A stretch of DNA of 64,000 nucleotides from Trichomonas tenax (GCA_023091735.1 JALKBU010000019.1:62001-126000); one strand, 5' to 3'. Counted from the first letter of the stretch, positions 9,167 to 20,917 are shown. The notes: generated by a model from the letters alone, not told the origin. Numbers and translations are program-made.

Positions 9167-10885
9167 TTAAAATGTATCGAGATCCAATTCCATATGGTTA
9201 TAGAAATTATCCATTTGGTCTATTTTAGATCTCATACTATGAATGATAGGTTCAATACTTTTGTTTTTCTCCAAAATTACATCAAATAAGGCATTAAAAT
9301 TATCTTTGCATCTTACGATTGTGAAGCAGTTAATATAATCTTCAGCATTCAGCTTATCAATAATTGCTTCAAGTATTTTAATATGCCGAGAATCGTTCTG
9401 AACTATTCGAAGAAAAACAGGAATTGATTGCAAAATAATTGGTTCTGATATTTCTGTTTCTGTTATTAATTGTAATAGATCGTTCGCTTTATCTTTGAGA
9501 ATAGCATTGATCGCTGGATCTGGGAATTTGCATATTGAAAGCAAAGCACAATTGGCATCTTTCTTAAAAAGCTCTATAAATGAATCAGGTGTTATACCAA
9601 TTTTATCGAACTTCTGTTTAAATGCACCGAGATCATTTTGAAGAATTGTAAGTGATATCTGCGTTGACTCTATCCAGTTCTTACTTCTCTCTGCAATTTC
9701 TGCTATAGATCTATTCGTCTGCTCTTTATATGTATTTATTTTCTGCACAAGGAATTCATCGGGTGATAAAAAGTTGACAAATTCGAGTTTTTGGATTTGC
9801 CTTGGATCTCTGTATATATATCGACAATAATTAGACTGAATAGCACACAGAGCGTTTTCGAAATTTATAGTTTCGCCGCTTATCATGATTTTAGTTTCGA
9901 ATATGATTAATACTTGATAATTCGATGATGTTACATTTTTAACACCAGAGTATACATTCCTTACATTGGTGAAGACATTTATAACTGTACAACTAGAATC
10001 TGTTGGATTAAATAAATATACACATGAATTATCGCAAAATAGAGCAATATTCGATGCTGATACAAGTAACTCTGAGATTAGTTCAAACTTTGATTCAGTT
10101 CTATCGTAAACTTTCATGTTATTATTTCGATATATAATGCAAAAGATGTTAAACGAAAAATCGAACTGTAAAACGTCTGAGTAAAGCAATTTCTGCTGAA
10201 AGTTGGTACTAGGATTAAATATATCAGTTGGATCAAAAATGTTTAAATATAATTTTGATCCAACTAATGAAAATATATGATTTGGATAGCATATATCGCT
10301 CTTGTAATAATGAAAAAGATTTGTATTTGCTGTTTTGACTTCTTGATTATCAAGATAATAAAAATTATTTTGTTTTTCTGCTGTGACAACGATACTGTTT
10401 TTGAATCGTATAATAGAGTAAGGATTGTATGTGAGTTTATGCGTTACTTTGGAATTGAGATTTAATAAATTGTTAATTTTATCTGCAAAAATAAAAATCT
10501 CGTCATCACAGTAACCAATGACAATATTTGCATTGAAGCATTGATATAAATTCGGATCAAACGGTTCTTCTACTGGGATATTTTGTGGATTTTCGTGTTG
10601 CTGTGGTTTGTTCTGTTTTTGACTCGCGTTTTGGGTGCTCTTTGGTTGTGTAATGCTGTTCGAGTCTTTCATTGGCTTTTGTATTTTTGGTTCTGGATTT
10701 TTAGGCTTATTCTTTTCTTTTTGTGCTTCTTTGGGTTTGTTTTCATTTGTTTTCGAAGTATTTTTTTGCTGATTTGAAGTTTTCATAATTTTATTAACAT
10801 CAATTTTTAATAGATTCGATGGCAGGCTATCAGCTTTTCCTCCGCCATTCGGCACGTCCGCTTTTCCCGCGAACCACGTTTCCAT
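9167..10885 (-). CDS. hypothetical protein (572 aa): low-complexity N-terminus, possible beta-propeller, helical C-terminus
   Basis: An intact frame of 572 residues. Residues about 35-105 are low complexity, rich in Lys, Asn, Pro and Gln. Residues about 110-370 show many short hydrophobic strands with Phe/Tyr/Ile patterns (NANIVIGYCDDEIFIFAD, SNIALFCDNSCVYLFNP) that could fold as a degenerate beta-propeller. The remaining residues, about 380-572, look helical. That order resembles propeller-plus-helix scaffold proteins such as decapping enhancers, but no family motif is certain. It lies upstream of the CDK gene on the same strand, about 280 bp away. A GTGTCA sequence after an A-run lies about 40 bp upstream of the ATG. 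Confidence 0.75.
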   Translation of the reverse strand: METWFAGKADVPNGGGKADSLPSNLLKIDVNKIMKTSNQQKNTSKTNENKPKEAQKEKNKPKNPEPKIQKPMKDSNSITQPKSTQNASQKQNKPQQHENPQNIPVEEPFDPNLYQCFNANIVIGYCDDEIFIFADKINNLLNLNSKVTHKLTYNPYSIIRFKNSIVVTAEKQNNFYYLDNQEVKTANTNLFHYYKSDICYPNHIFSLVGSKLYLNIFDPTDIFNPSTNFQQKLLYSDVLQFDFSFNIFCIIYRNNNMKVYDRTESKFELISELLVSASNIALFCDNSCVYLFNPTDSSCTVINVFTNVRNVYSGVKNVTSSNYQVLIIFETKIMISGETINFENALCAIQSNYCRYIYRDPRQIQKLEFVNFLSPDEFLVQKINTYKEQTNRSIAEIAERSKNWIESTQISLTILQNDLGAFKQKFDKIGITPDSFIELFKKDANCALLSICKFPDPAINAILKDKANDLLQLITETEISEPIILQSIPVFLRIVQNDSRHIKILEAIIDKLNAEDYINCFTIVRCKDNFNALFDVILEKNKSIEPIIHSMRSKIDQMDNFYNHMELDLDTF

Positions 10886-10924
10886 GAACTATTTTTTGTC
10901 TTTTCGATTTTAGTACTAAAATAG

Positions 10925-10941
10925 CAATGACACTTTTTGAA
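10925..10941 (-). promoter_or_regulatory. AAAAAGTGTCATTG motif upstream of the 572-aa gene
   Basis: On the coding strand this reads TTCAAAAAGTGTCATTG. It resembles the A-run plus GTGACA sequences found closer to other starts, but lies about 40 bp from this ATG. Promoter function is inferred. Confidence 0.3.
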
Positions 10942-11069
10942 AAAAATTCAGATTTTTTTTAGACTTCTAGAGTTCATCATTGGTCTAAGCATTGACAATG
11001 GATAGATTTTTATAATATAATACAATAAAAACAATAAATGATATAAATTAAATATTGGACAAATTAAGC

Positions 11070-11828
11070 TCAAAACTCGTACTTTTCAGCAGCATCGGTA
11101 TCAAAGGTCCATTTGGTTGGTGCAACAGACCAAACTCCAATATTATAGAAAACTGTATATTTTAATGATGGTTTGGCTGGTTTGAGCTTGTCAGGAGGAG
11201 GCGGTGGTGCTTGCTGCGGTTGTTTATTCTTTGCTTGATGTTGGTGAGGATATGAAAGTGGATGTTTTGCAATAATTTGCTCTGGTTTTGCCACCAGCGG
11301 TGGAGTAACAAGAGGGATATCTGGTTTTGGCTCTAAAAGAGATTCGAAGCCATGTGTTGAAATTGATTTTAGTTCAATTTGTGTATGAGTGTTAAAAGTA
11401 ATCATTATTGTATCTATTGGAGGTATTGAAACAAGTTGCCACAGCTGTGGTGTTGCATTTGGATCGATTTTATGCAACTCATTAATTTTTTCATTTGCAT
11501 CCCAATTAACAACTGTCCACGACTTCACCATCTGCTCTATTTGTAATGTCGACACGCCAAAAAGATTTGCGAATGTTGTAACGTTAATTGCAATATATTT
11601 TTGAAGATTAATCATGCCAATTCTGTACAAGCAGGTTGCTTTCAGGCGCGCTTTTGAGTACACTAATTTAACAGCCCAAGCAATTGCGAAAGAGAAATCA
11701 TCCGGAGATTTGTCTGCGATTTGCGTCAATTTCATAATAGAATTCACAAACTTTATGAGGCCTTCATCTGTGTTAAAATTGATGAAGGCTTCAATGTTGG
11801 GAAGCGAACTTGCAATAAACGAAGACAT
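11070..11828 (-). CDS. hypothetical protein (252 aa) with proline-rich linker
   Basis: A complete 252-residue frame that I do not recognise. The first 150 residues look helical (TDEGLIKFVNSIMKLTQIAD, LFGVSTLQIEQMVKSW) and may form a small helical domain. Residues about 165-220 are rich in Pro, Lys and Gln with a PPPPPDKLKPAKP stretch. The last 30 residues (KYTVFYNIGVWSVAPTKWTF) are aromatic and strand-like. AAAAAAGTGGCA lies directly before the ATG. The gene is divergent from the tail-anchored coiled-coil gene at 12150, and the shared flank carries a repeat array. Confidence 0.75.
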   Translation of the reverse strand: MSSFIASSLPNIEAFINFNTDEGLIKFVNSIMKLTQIADKSPDDFSFAIAWAVKLVYSKARLKATCLYRIGMINLQKYIAINVTTFANLFGVSTLQIEQMVKSWTVVNWDANEKINELHKIDPNATPQLWQLVSIPPIDTIMITFNTHTQIELKSISTHGFESLLEPKPDIPLVTPPLVAKPEQIIAKHPLSYPHQHQAKNKQPQQAPPPPPDKLKPAKPSLKYTVFYNIGVWSVAPTKWTFDTDAAEKYEF

Positions 11829-11831
11829 CTT

Positions 11832-11846
11832 ATTGCCACTTTTTTA
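11832..11846 (-). promoter_or_regulatory. AAAAAAGTGGCA motif directly before the ATG
   Basis: On the coding strand AAAAAAGTGGCAATAAG leads straight into the ATG at 11828. It matches the pattern before the starts at 7104, 58456 and 60007 with one base changed. Confidence 0.4.
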
Positions 11847-11868
11847 ACCTTCCAAATATATAACCTTA

Positions 11869-12060
11869 ATATTACATGTCATATTCCAAAATTACCTGTC
11901 AAAATAAATTTTTACAAGACAGAAATATTTGTAAATTTACAATCAAATTTTTCATTTTATATGTCAGAATAATATTTTACATGTCAATATTATTCAATTT
12001 CTAGATTACATGTCAGAATTTGTTTAAAAATTACATGTCAAAATTAATTTTACTTGACAA
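11869..12060. promoter_or_regulatory. array of about seven TTTTACATGTCA-like repeats in a divergent promoter
   Basis: The flank between the divergent genes starting at 11828 and 12150 contains about seven copies of TTACATGTCA variants. They begin near 11870 (ATTACATGTCA), then ATTACCTGTCA, TTTACAAGACA, TTTATATGTCA, TTTTACATGTCA, ATTACATGTCA and TTACATGTCA, ending near 12055 (TTTACTTGACA). Most point in the same direction and each is usually followed by AAAT or GAAT. This is the densest array of the motif in the window. Confidence 0.6.
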
Positions 12061-12149
12061 TTTCAGAGCATTTCAAATGTTTACATGGAAAAAATCGAAA
12101 TAAAAAAAATAAAAAATTTTATATTGTAAAGTTCAATTTCATTTTTAAA

Positions 12150-13109
12150 ATGGAGGTTGCTATAAATAAAGGTCAAAAGGTTGTCGAGCAGCTGACAACA
12201 GCTGTAGAAACCGAAGAGCCTCTTTCTCCTGTCAATAATTTAATCCAAAAATCGTTAAATGAGCCGATTACGTATCTTCAAGATATCGTAGAGGACAAAA
12301 TACAAGTTGACGGCGCAGCGGAGAAAGTCAATAAGTTCACATTCCAGCCACTGAAAGATCTCGGAAATGCAATCATCAACAAAAAGATTGAGCTTCAAAA
12401 TTTGCCACCGCCAATTGCTGCAGACGGTAATGCGGAACTCGCCACGATCACAAACACGATAAGCAAAATGGTTGCAGCAGCAAACGATCAAAAATCAAGA
12501 ACAGAAGCGCTCGACAAATTATTAAATAAGCTTAAATCGAATCCAAATCAAACAACTGCCGCACAGATCGTTCTCATTCAAGATTGCTTGTTACAAATGA
12601 ATGATTTAATCGCCAACGGAGGCGCTGGATCAAATGACGCATTAGTCCACAGATTGTACAAGAAGACACAGGATGCTGTAAGAGATCTCGATTTCTACAA
12701 CGAACCGGAATATTCTGACGAAGGAGACGATGACAATCGCGTTGCTGACGCAGAAAGAACGATTGACGCAATGAGAGAGCTTTTAATCTCTCAAAATCAG
12801 GAATTAAAGCAGCTTAAATCCGATATAGAAGAGACTCTTGAAACAAAGAAAGCTTTAGAAGAAGCACTCAAAGATGGCGAAGAATTAATCGAAAAGAGCG
12901 GCAGTAGGACAATTATCAAAGGTGTTAATAACTATGTAAAGAAGAGTGGACGCTTAGAAGATAGATTCAGGAGCTGGTTCTCTGTTTTCGCGTTGATGAA
13001 TACGTATATTGTTGAAGCATCCGGAAAATCATACAGCCACTACCTTATTTTGTATGCAATTATCGCTGTGTTATCTGCTTACATCTATTTTACACATAAG
13101 AGCAAATAA
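12150..13109 (+). CDS. tail-anchored coiled-coil protein (319 aa)
   Basis: A 319-residue protein starting at the ATG at 12150; the frame is open further upstream, but only to a TTG. The body is hydrophilic and helical, with heptad-like stretches (residues about 210-265: AERTIDAMRELLISQNQELK, ETLETKKALEEALKD). One hydrophobic segment, residues about 297-314 (HYLILYAIIAVLSAYIYF), ends five residues before the C-terminus, followed by THKSK. This topology is that of a tail-anchored membrane protein facing the cytosol, as in SNARE-like, ER or hydrogenosome outer-membrane tethers. No SNARE motif with a central Gln or Arg is obvious. The function is unknown. Confidence 0.8.
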   Translation: MEVAINKGQKVVEQLTTAVETEEPLSPVNNLIQKSLNEPITYLQDIVEDKIQVDGAAEKVNKFTFQPLKDLGNAIINKKIELQNLPPPIAADGNAELATITNTISKMVAAANDQKSRTEALDKLLNKLKSNPNQTTAAQIVLIQDCLLQMNDLIANGGAGSNDALVHRLYKKTQDAVRDLDFYNEPEYSDEGDDDNRVADAERTIDAMRELLISQNQELKQLKSDIEETLETKKALEEALKDGEELIEKSGSRTIIKGVNNYVKKSGRLEDRFRSWFSVFALMNTYIVEASGKSYSHYLILYAIIAVLSAYIYFTHKSK

Positions 13110-13222
13110 TTTTTTTTTTTAATTTAAATTAAAAGATTTAATGTTATTAAACTCTTCATACTATTTCACCGTTCTTTAAGCAAATACATATACATCGTGT
13201 AGAGATACGTTTTAAAAATTAA

Positions 13223-14068
13223 TCAATTTGATTTATGTATTTTTCGAGGATATTTGCGTCCTTTTTTAGCATGTTTAAGAGACCCTAAGAAACCATTAAT
13301 CTGCATTCTATCATCTACAGCCCCAGAGCATAAGTATTCAATGACACGTTGGAAGACTTTAGGGCTGCAATTATCCACATAAATATAGTTTAGAAGAGCC
13401 TGATATTTGGATAAATCATTTGTATCCTTTAAATCATCCAAAGCATCTAAGACTACTGTTGCAACATCATCTTCAGACCCTTTTACTTCCATTTTATCTG
13501 ATTTTAATATTAATTGAAGGAAATCTGGCTTACAATTTTTGAACAAGAAAACTTTATCTTCATATGATATCTGGTAAAAGTTTGATGTGACAAAATCAGC
13601 GCATTTTTGTCTAGAACCAGAAGTTGAGCAGTTGGGTACATTATATCGAACATTTTTAATATTTAATTCTTCTAACGTCTTCTCGAATTGATCAATAAAT
13701 TCTGAATTTCCAATTTTTGCACCAATCAAAGATAATTCATGGCTAACATCGTATTCTATATCACCTTCAAAACTGCCGTTTTGAATATATTTCATTATTA
13801 TTTCTTTTGTTTTTTCATGATTGATTTTATAATCGAATTTTATGGATGCTGAACCTGAACGGAAAATTTGGTCTCCACCACCAAACCTTTTCGTGTCTGA
13901 CGGTGCTACACTGCTGATGCTTGCTGCAACAAGAATTGGAATTTGTATTTGCCAATCTCCAATAATTATAGTGTAATTTTTAGGGAAAGGAGCTTTAATC
14001 AGTGATTGCAACGCTTGGTTGCCAATCGAGATGTGGATTATTCTTTGAGAACTCGAAGTAGAACTCAT
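13223..14068 (-). CDS. BTB/BACK-like protein (281 aa)
   Basis: A complete 281-residue protein. Residues about 25-110 match a degenerate BTB fold (YTIIIGDWQIQIPILVAASI, corresponding to the v-g-x-x-f-x-v-H-x-x-vLaa-S block). Residues about 115-145 continue with helices, and about 160-235 resemble a BACK-type helical region (CADFVTSNFYQISYEDKVF, then LQLILKSDKMEVKGSEDDV, the L-x-L-L-x-S-x-x-L-x-V-x-S-E-x-x-V pattern). Such proteins often act as cullin-3 adaptors, but trichomonads hold a large divergent set whose partners are not established. It is convergent with the coiled-coil gene, about 110 bp apart. Confidence 0.75.
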   Translation of the reverse strand: MSSTSSSQRIIHISIGNQALQSLIKAPFPKNYTIIIGDWQIQIPILVAASISSVAPSDTKRFGGGDQIFRSGSASIKFDYKINHEKTKEIIMKYIQNGSFEGDIEYDVSHELSLIGAKIGNSEFIDQFEKTLEELNIKNVRYNVPNCSTSGSRQKCADFVTSNFYQISYEDKVFLFKNCKPDFLQLILKSDKMEVKGSEDDVATVVLDALDDLKDTNDLSKYQALLNYIYVDNCSPKVFQRVIEYLCSGAVDDRMQINGFLGSLKHAKKGRKYPRKIHKSN

Positions 14069-15228
14069 TTTATAAATTATGTAATGGCAAATTCAAAATG
14101 GGTAACGACAACCCCTGTTTTATTTTGATGTTCAATTATCTCTTCCAAATATTGAACTCAAGCACACATATTGATACCATAATGGAGTTTATTTAATTCC
14201 CAATATATGTGAACAAGGAAATCATATATTTCGTGATCATCATCTTCTTAAATTGAAAATCATTCTCTATATGAATTAGAAAAAATCAATGTCATGAACG
14301 TATTTCTTACTCCAGTGTACATTTGAAATATAAGGCATTGAATCTTGTAATGATTTTTGTTCTCTATAATTGATTATAAGATCAAGATCAATGAGTAAAT
14401 GACCAGTTTTTAGAATATCAAAGAATGTGCATTCACTGAAATCATACATTTCACATCTTTCTGTTGAAGAATGAATCGAGTTCTCACAAAATGATTATTC
14501 TTAAACAAATATTCTTGAAATATTGTGCCCAATGCATTAAGGTGTAACTTCAGTATCCGCTGAATGTTGCTACATTATCATTTTGATATTTTGAATTTCC
14601 AACTTTCATTATTTTTGAAACAAAACTCTGTGTTTGGTTTGACAAACTCTTTGTCAAAAAAATTACAGCTACAGGTTATGCTTATGTGATTCCAATTGAT
14701 TATAACTTACAGTTTAATGGTAATGAGAGAATAATCAAAATGAAATACCGAAATAGGAATTTGATCAGTTTGCTCATAATAGAATTCAAACATTTGAGAT
14801 GGGTAATCATATATTAGCTCCGTTGAATCCAAAAACTATAAATTTATAAATGATAAATAAAATATTGTTGTTCAAATCATGCAACGCATGTTTGAAATAT
14901 ACAATATCTGGCTATTTCAATTCATCATTCTCATCCATTTATATTGAAAGCAACTTGATAAAATTCAATTAGGTCTATGAGCATATGCAAATAATTATAC
15001 AACATTTAGGTATTTAAGGAACATAGTCAAATAGATCTGAAGCAAAAAATATATGATCAATTTTGTTTTTCTTGAAGTTCAAGAGTTATAACTATGATAA
15101 ATTAATTAGCAAGGAACAGAATAATTGTGTTATGAACATGTCATTATTTGATATCGATATTTAAAAAATAATAATTATTTTGATTAAAACAATAAACAAT
15201 TTAAATTACAATTTATTCGGACGCGCAG
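14069..15228. other. intergenic with coding-like remnants, no intact gene
   Basis: About 1.2 kb. On the minus strand two patches look like decayed coding sequence. Near 14310-14470 a frame reads SECTFFDILKTGHLLIDLDL and ends at a stop. Near 14740-14830 another reads YDYPSQMFEFYYEQTDQIPI. The plus strand near 14630-14800 also has an open stretch, so strand assignment there is unsure. No family is recognised and frameshifts separate the patches. Confidence 0.3.
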
Positions 15229-15735
15229 TTACACAAAATCGTATTTTGATGCAGGAATGTTAACTTCGTATCTCTGGTTCTCGTCATCACTCGAAGCTCG
15301 GTCAATAACTCGATTTATGCATTTAGCTTTATTATTGTATTTTGACTTCTGACCCTTGTCAAGCGTAGACCATAATTCTTTGATAATCCTGGTTCGTTCG
15401 GTTAATGTTAATTTTGGGTTTGAATCTTTAAGTTCTTTCTGTTTTTCATTTACAAACACGCTGTATGCCGATATGTGTTTCTTTATATTCTCCTTTTGAA
15501 AAGCATCACTAGATTCATCACTACTTTCACTCTTGATTGATCTTCTCTTCTTCTTTGCTTTTTTGAATAAACATTTTTCATCGTCAGTCATATGTTTCCA
15601 CTTGTCAGAAGCCAATCTATATAATTCGGGTTTTGATATATTCGGATTCTCTGTATTAAGCTCCTTCTGTGTTTGGGCCAGAAATTGCTTCCATCCATCC
15701 TCATCTTTGGACTTCCCATGCAAAGAACTTCGCAT
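15229..15735 (-). CDS. protein with two HMG-like modules (168 aa)
   Basis: I start this at the ATG at 15733-15735. The frame is open further upstream, but only to a TTG and through phenylalanine-rich, non-coding-like sequence. Module 1 covers residues about 13-65 (GWKQFLAQTQKELNTENPN, then ASDKWKHMTDDEKCLFKKAK). Module 2 covers about 85-140 (HISAYSVFVNEKQKELKDSN, then IIKELWSTLDKGQKSKYNN). Each has the F-x-x-F/V...W-x-x-L/M...K-x-x-Y/F pattern of an HMG box, joined by an SESSDESSDA acidic linker. The protein is basic and likely binds chromatin. The gene is isolated: more than 4 kb upstream lacks convincing genes. Confidence 0.75.
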   Translation of the reverse strand: MRSSLHGKSKDEDGWKQFLAQTQKELNTENPNISKPELYRLASDKWKHMTDDEKCLFKKAKKKRRSIKSESSDESSDAFQKENIKKHISAYSVFVNEKQKELKDSNPKLTLTERTRIIKELWSTLDKGQKSKYNNKAKCINRVIDRASSDDENQRYEVNIPASKYDFV

Positions 15736-18700
15736 AACGAAATAAAAATCAAAAAATAATTTTAACCGTAAAATCATCTCAAAAATTTTTGTGAACTCTC
15801 TGAATTTTCTTTGAACATATCCTTCATTTGATATTGTATTGATATTTATAGAAATTTTGAAGAAATAGAAAATGATAGAGAAGGCGTCCAAAACAAAGGT
15901 GCTTTCACTGTTTTTTTGACACGCTGTCAGATTTTTCGGATGTCATTGTCATTACTTAACTCGCTTTTTATAGTGCTTGGAGCGTTGTTTTGAAAAAATA
16001 TTTCCGTTGCCATTTCGTTGAATTTTGATTTGATAATAAAAACATTGGGAATCAATAATCTGTGATTTTATTTTACAATAAAACAATAAACTGGGAAGAT
16101 TATTTCTAAATTCAATTTTGATACATTTTTGTTTGTATTATCACCCGAAAACAATTTGCGATTTCACTTTGAATTTAAATTTAGCTTAATTTATCTCGAA
16201 AATCAATATTTTAATCATTTTGATTTTCAATCGAATTCAAAAATATTCAAAATGTTGATTAACATTATTTATAAATACTATGGAAGTGTTTTAAATTTTT
16301 GACACTCAATTAATTGAGACAGTGCACAATATTGAGAGTTTACGACAATCTCAATTTTATTCAAAACCAAACAAAATTAGAAATATTTTCGTTTTTATTT
16401 GCAGAGAGCGTGTTTTGTTATTAAACAAAGATATAACCGTCAGATTTCATTTTTTTCTTTCGTTCTGAAGGACTTTGTTTGGTTTTTTCATTTTGATTTT
16501 GATGATGAAATCGATTTTGTGAAGTTTAATCATTGACATTGCTATACAACCTTCCTGAAGTACATTTTGTGCAGTACACTTCAACTCCATTTTTCCATAT
16601 TTCACCAAAAAATCGATATTCATCTACATCAAATACGGTTTGGAAGATCAGCATTTAACCTCTTAATATAAATGTCCCATATGAGTATTTTATCAATCTT
16701 TTTTAATCAATTAATTGCTTCAGAATCAAATACAAATATCAAACTCAACAATAGCTGAAAAATAGTTAAATCCCATAACCGAATAATTAATGATCATCGT
16801 ATTGTTACATGATTATTTTTGTCAAATTCAAATATTTATTAGAAATAAATAATATTAAAATAACCGAATATGGGGAAAATAACATAACTGTAGGTATTGC
16901 TGATAAGTTTCAATTATTTTGGTATCTTTTTCGTTCGCGTAAGTTGATGTTTTTCGATGATTTATTTTAATAATCGTTTTGTGATATTTCTAATTTAATT
17001 TATAGGATCCAAACGAATAGATAGAACTATTTATCAATGTCTTACTTCTCCAAATCGATAATTTTTTTAATTTCGTTTTTTCGAATTATGCGTTTTATCG
17101 CTTTGTAATATATTCATTGAATTCTCCTTTCGAAGTTGAATTAGCTATTATGCCTTAAAAACGCATTCTATGGATAATTTCCAAAACAAAAATTGAAAAT
17201 TAATTATAATTAGTATGTAATTTGATCAAATCATATTTGTATCGATAACGAATTGTTTGCCCTGGTTTTTTTTGAATTTGTGACGAGAAATAATTTCTTT
17301 TGAGACAAAGGAATAATTCGTATTTTCGATGTTTTGATGCGAAATAACTGATTAGCTATCTTTGGCTACAATATGTTCCAAATTTGGTGGATAAGAACTT
17401 TCAGGAAGTCCCAAATTTGAACACTTAAAGTCATTTTTAGCAATAATGAATACCATTTTTTTGATCGGCGTTAGAATACTAACTTCGATATAGAGAGTTT
17501 CTTATGGCTTTTGGTTCGATAAAAGGTAGACTTAAAATTAGTGAAAAATAATTTTCTTTCTTAACCCGTGAACATAATAAATTATAATAGCAATATGGTA
17601 GGTAATATCAGACAAGAATTGCAATAAACCAATCGTTCGATAAGATAACAAAAATAATAATAAATAAAAGTAGAACTAAAATAATAACGGTAGAACTAGA
17701 CTATGCACAACTGGGGCTTTCGGTTTCATATACTTTGAAGGTCCATAAAAGGTTGTGTAATTGTTTGTATTATAAAATTATGATATTTTCATGGTTAACT
17801 TTGATAGATAACGGGAATAATTAACTGCGAAATCAGTGGATTCTGTGAATTATGTGAAAATAGTTTAAATTGGTCCAAAACTTCGCAAAATCAAAAATCA
17901 TTGAAAAAAATTGAATTTATTAAAAAAATATCTAAAAATCTACTGATTTATGAATAAATTAATATATAAAAAATTGATGCGTAAATCTCAATTTTGTAAT
18001 CTTTCAATTTTCTTTTACGTTTTTATATTTAAATAGAGTGATTTTTCATTCGATTCATCCTTTTTCAAATTTCGTTTAAATAAAAAATAATTATTAGAAT
18101 TATATTTAGAAACTAAGTATAAAAATGTACGTTAAAGCTAAAATCAACGTTCATTATTTTTGACACCATTTCAATTTTCTTTGTGAATCATAACAACATT
18201 AGTATATTTACATAAGCATTTTAAATAAAAAAATCACAATTTCGAGATTTTTCATTAATATTTAAAATATAACATTTCCTCACTACATCAAGCTCAAGTT
18301 TTATAAAAATAATCACAAATGACAATTTGAAACTTGATTAAAGTTTACCTGCTACTTATCAGTCCTGCATATGATATTTTTCATTATTTCTCATAGAAAA
18401 AATTGAATTGATAATCCTCCATGTCTATTTTTATATATTTTGATTTCTACTCCATGCATAGCCTCAAAATTTCAAGTCAAAAGATATGTAAAGCTGTGAA
18501 AAAATAATAGATTATTATTTTCGTTCAGCGCAATCCGCTTACTTAGACATCAGTATCGTGTCCATTGGGGACTTCTATGCTCAGATCGTTCACTGAATCG
18601 GACGAATTTTTATTCCTTTTGCCGATTTTTTGATCTCTTTGTTTTGTTTTCGTAGTTTTATGATTACTGCACTCTGTCTATTTTATTTGTTTTGGAATTT

Positions 18701-20039
18701 CAACAATCGTTGACGATTAAGGATTTATTAGCACTTTTTATATTCGATCATATGATTATATTTATTTTTATTAAAAATTCCACATACCACGCATTATGCT
18801 ATCACTTTTCTCCTTAAAATTTATGTTAAATTTATTTTTGTTGTGAAGATATCGTTGACTCCATAGTCAATATAGTATGATTTAGAGCTTGTGAGTTTAT
18901 TGCCCCATTTTATGCTTAATGCAGCCTATGTGTTCTCCTGATGGCGTATTTTTAGCCATCATTTTATATACTTTTTATATTTTTCTTTCATAGTTCTAAT
19001 TTAGATGCTTAAAGATTAAAGTGTACTTCAGCAGATCATTGTTATGCATTTTTTACTTTTCTTTTTCAATACTTTAATAATTTCAAGTCTTTAACACATA
19101 ATACCTCTTTCACATGTTGAATTGTATACCTCAGAGCACCGCAAATCATTTTTGTCATTAACCAAATTGGTTTGAACGTATTTTATTTGTTTTATCATAA
19201 TCATTTTGTTTGATGAACAGTAAGATTTATTAACTGTAGCATTATCTTACTCTCGGCATATTTGGTATCGATGCCAGCTTCTTATTTAACTACGTAGATC
19301 TAATTTAAAATAAATTAAACAAAAAAGATGCGAATATTTCTCTTTTAATGTGTTAAATCATAAAGCAGAGGCTGCATAAATCCATAATGAATGATGAGTT
19401 ATCCAAACTATAATAATTCCTATGCTCAGTCGATCTAGAAAATGTATTTCATTATGACTTAAGCAATCATAAAGAGTGTTGTATTGCAATAACATCCAGT
19501 TCTAATGTATTCGTTTTGAACCTTAGTAAGACTTATATTTTAAACATATTCATTAAAAATAGAATCAAAATATAAATAAGGTTAAATATCATTCCCGTAT
19601 TATTTTTCTAACCCCTTAATTAGAAAACAAAACGGTTTGGTCTGGCTCAATAATTTTTGCTCAAGGAAAGAAAGCAGTATGTATCGATACAACTGACGGT
19701 GAGGATAAAACGGACCTGTTCTGACTAAGGATGATTCGGCTATCTGAGCCTCAGATTTTATATTTAAAAAACCAACTAACACCCAGATTATTAATTATTG
19801 AACCTTTAACTCAACCATTGATTCATATTCATAGATCTAGCAATTTAGCCATGAAATCTTTATTATTCGTTTCCGCTTAATGAAAAATAAGATTTCATTA
19901 TAATAAATCAACTTTCATTTTTCTATTTTACAACACAATTTATCCCTAATTTAGAAAACCTTTAAAGTAATGTGGTTTTAATTAGAATTTTAACCTTATT
20001 AATGCCAGAAAAGTGATATTTTGACATGTAAAGATGTAA
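15736..20039. other. 4.3-kb gene-poor AT-rich region
   Basis: No frame longer than about 60 codons looks real. One small patch on the minus strand near 18545-18675 reads like the tail of a protein (SSDSVNDLSIEVPNGHDTDV, stop) after a lysine-rich run, but is closed by a TAG within 45 codons. I see no tRNA, rRNA, long tandem repeat or obvious terminal inverted repeat here. Confidence 0.5.
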
Positions 20040-20804
20040 GAATGTCATAATTTTAAAAGACACCAAAGAGTGCCTCAAATATGCAACAACATATGGAATA
20101 GGTACTTTACTGACGATAGGTCCTTTCAACTCTATCAAAAGAATGAATCTAAGAAGTTTCAGGCAGGAAATTATTTTATCTTTGAAATAAAATTTCAAAG
20201 TATTACAAATACAGGATGTATTTATATAAATGCATCAACTGAATATTTTCAAGCAATAGTTCAATATGCAATAGCAAGAGATTGCTCGAATAATTTTGAT
20301 TCATCTCCAATATTTTTTTGTTTTACCGGAAAAGGTAAAGCTATTATAGATAAGATCTGCTGTGATAATTGTAATGGATATAGTAAAGCAAGAACTATAT
20401 CATCAAGTTCAAATACAACGTTTTTTACTGAATCAACAATAATTAAATGCACGCACTCAATGGTTTATGGCCATATTGTAATACTTTCGTCTCCTGATAA
20501 CAATTTTGATAGCATTGTTAAGTTCATTAACCATACATCAAACAATGCCTATGATCAAGGCGGAATAACTCTTATGCGAGGCAATATGAGTTATTGTAAT
20601 TTTATTTCGAACATTGTTTCCAGAAAAAGATTTATATATAGTTGGAGTGGAAAAATAAATTACAATAATTTAAATATAGAAAAGAATAATATTGCAAATG
20701 AAGGACTAATAACAGTTGAAAGTGGCTCTAAAACATCAGTTTCAAATAGTTGTTTTGCCCTACTTTTCCTACTTTTAGACCCTTCAAGAAAACAAAAAAC
20801 GTAA
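20040..20804 (+). pseudogene. right-handed beta-helix surface-protein remnant A
   Basis: An open frame of about 244 codons that lacks an ATG (its first possible start is a GTG at 20070). The content is strand-rich with recurring short repeats of Asn, Ser, Ile and Cys, such as GNYFIFEIKFQSITNTG and NDNFDSIVKFINHTSNNAYD-like units ending with MRGNMSYCNFISNI. This is the style of the trichomonad Pmp-like or parallel beta-helix surface families. A related, more damaged remnant lies at 37.5-38.4 kb. The frame ends shortly after VESGSKTSVSNSCF, where a full-length protein would have continued, so both ends appear lost. A TTTTGACATGTAAAG motif copy lies just upstream, near 20021. Confidence 0.45.
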
Positions 20805-20917
20805 TTTTTTCAGATATGGATGAGAGTTTTTTGATTTTAAATGAGCCAAAATTATAGAGGGGTATTGTGTCTATTAATTTAAAATAACGTGCAACTTCTA
20901 AAATGGCTTCAGTACAT

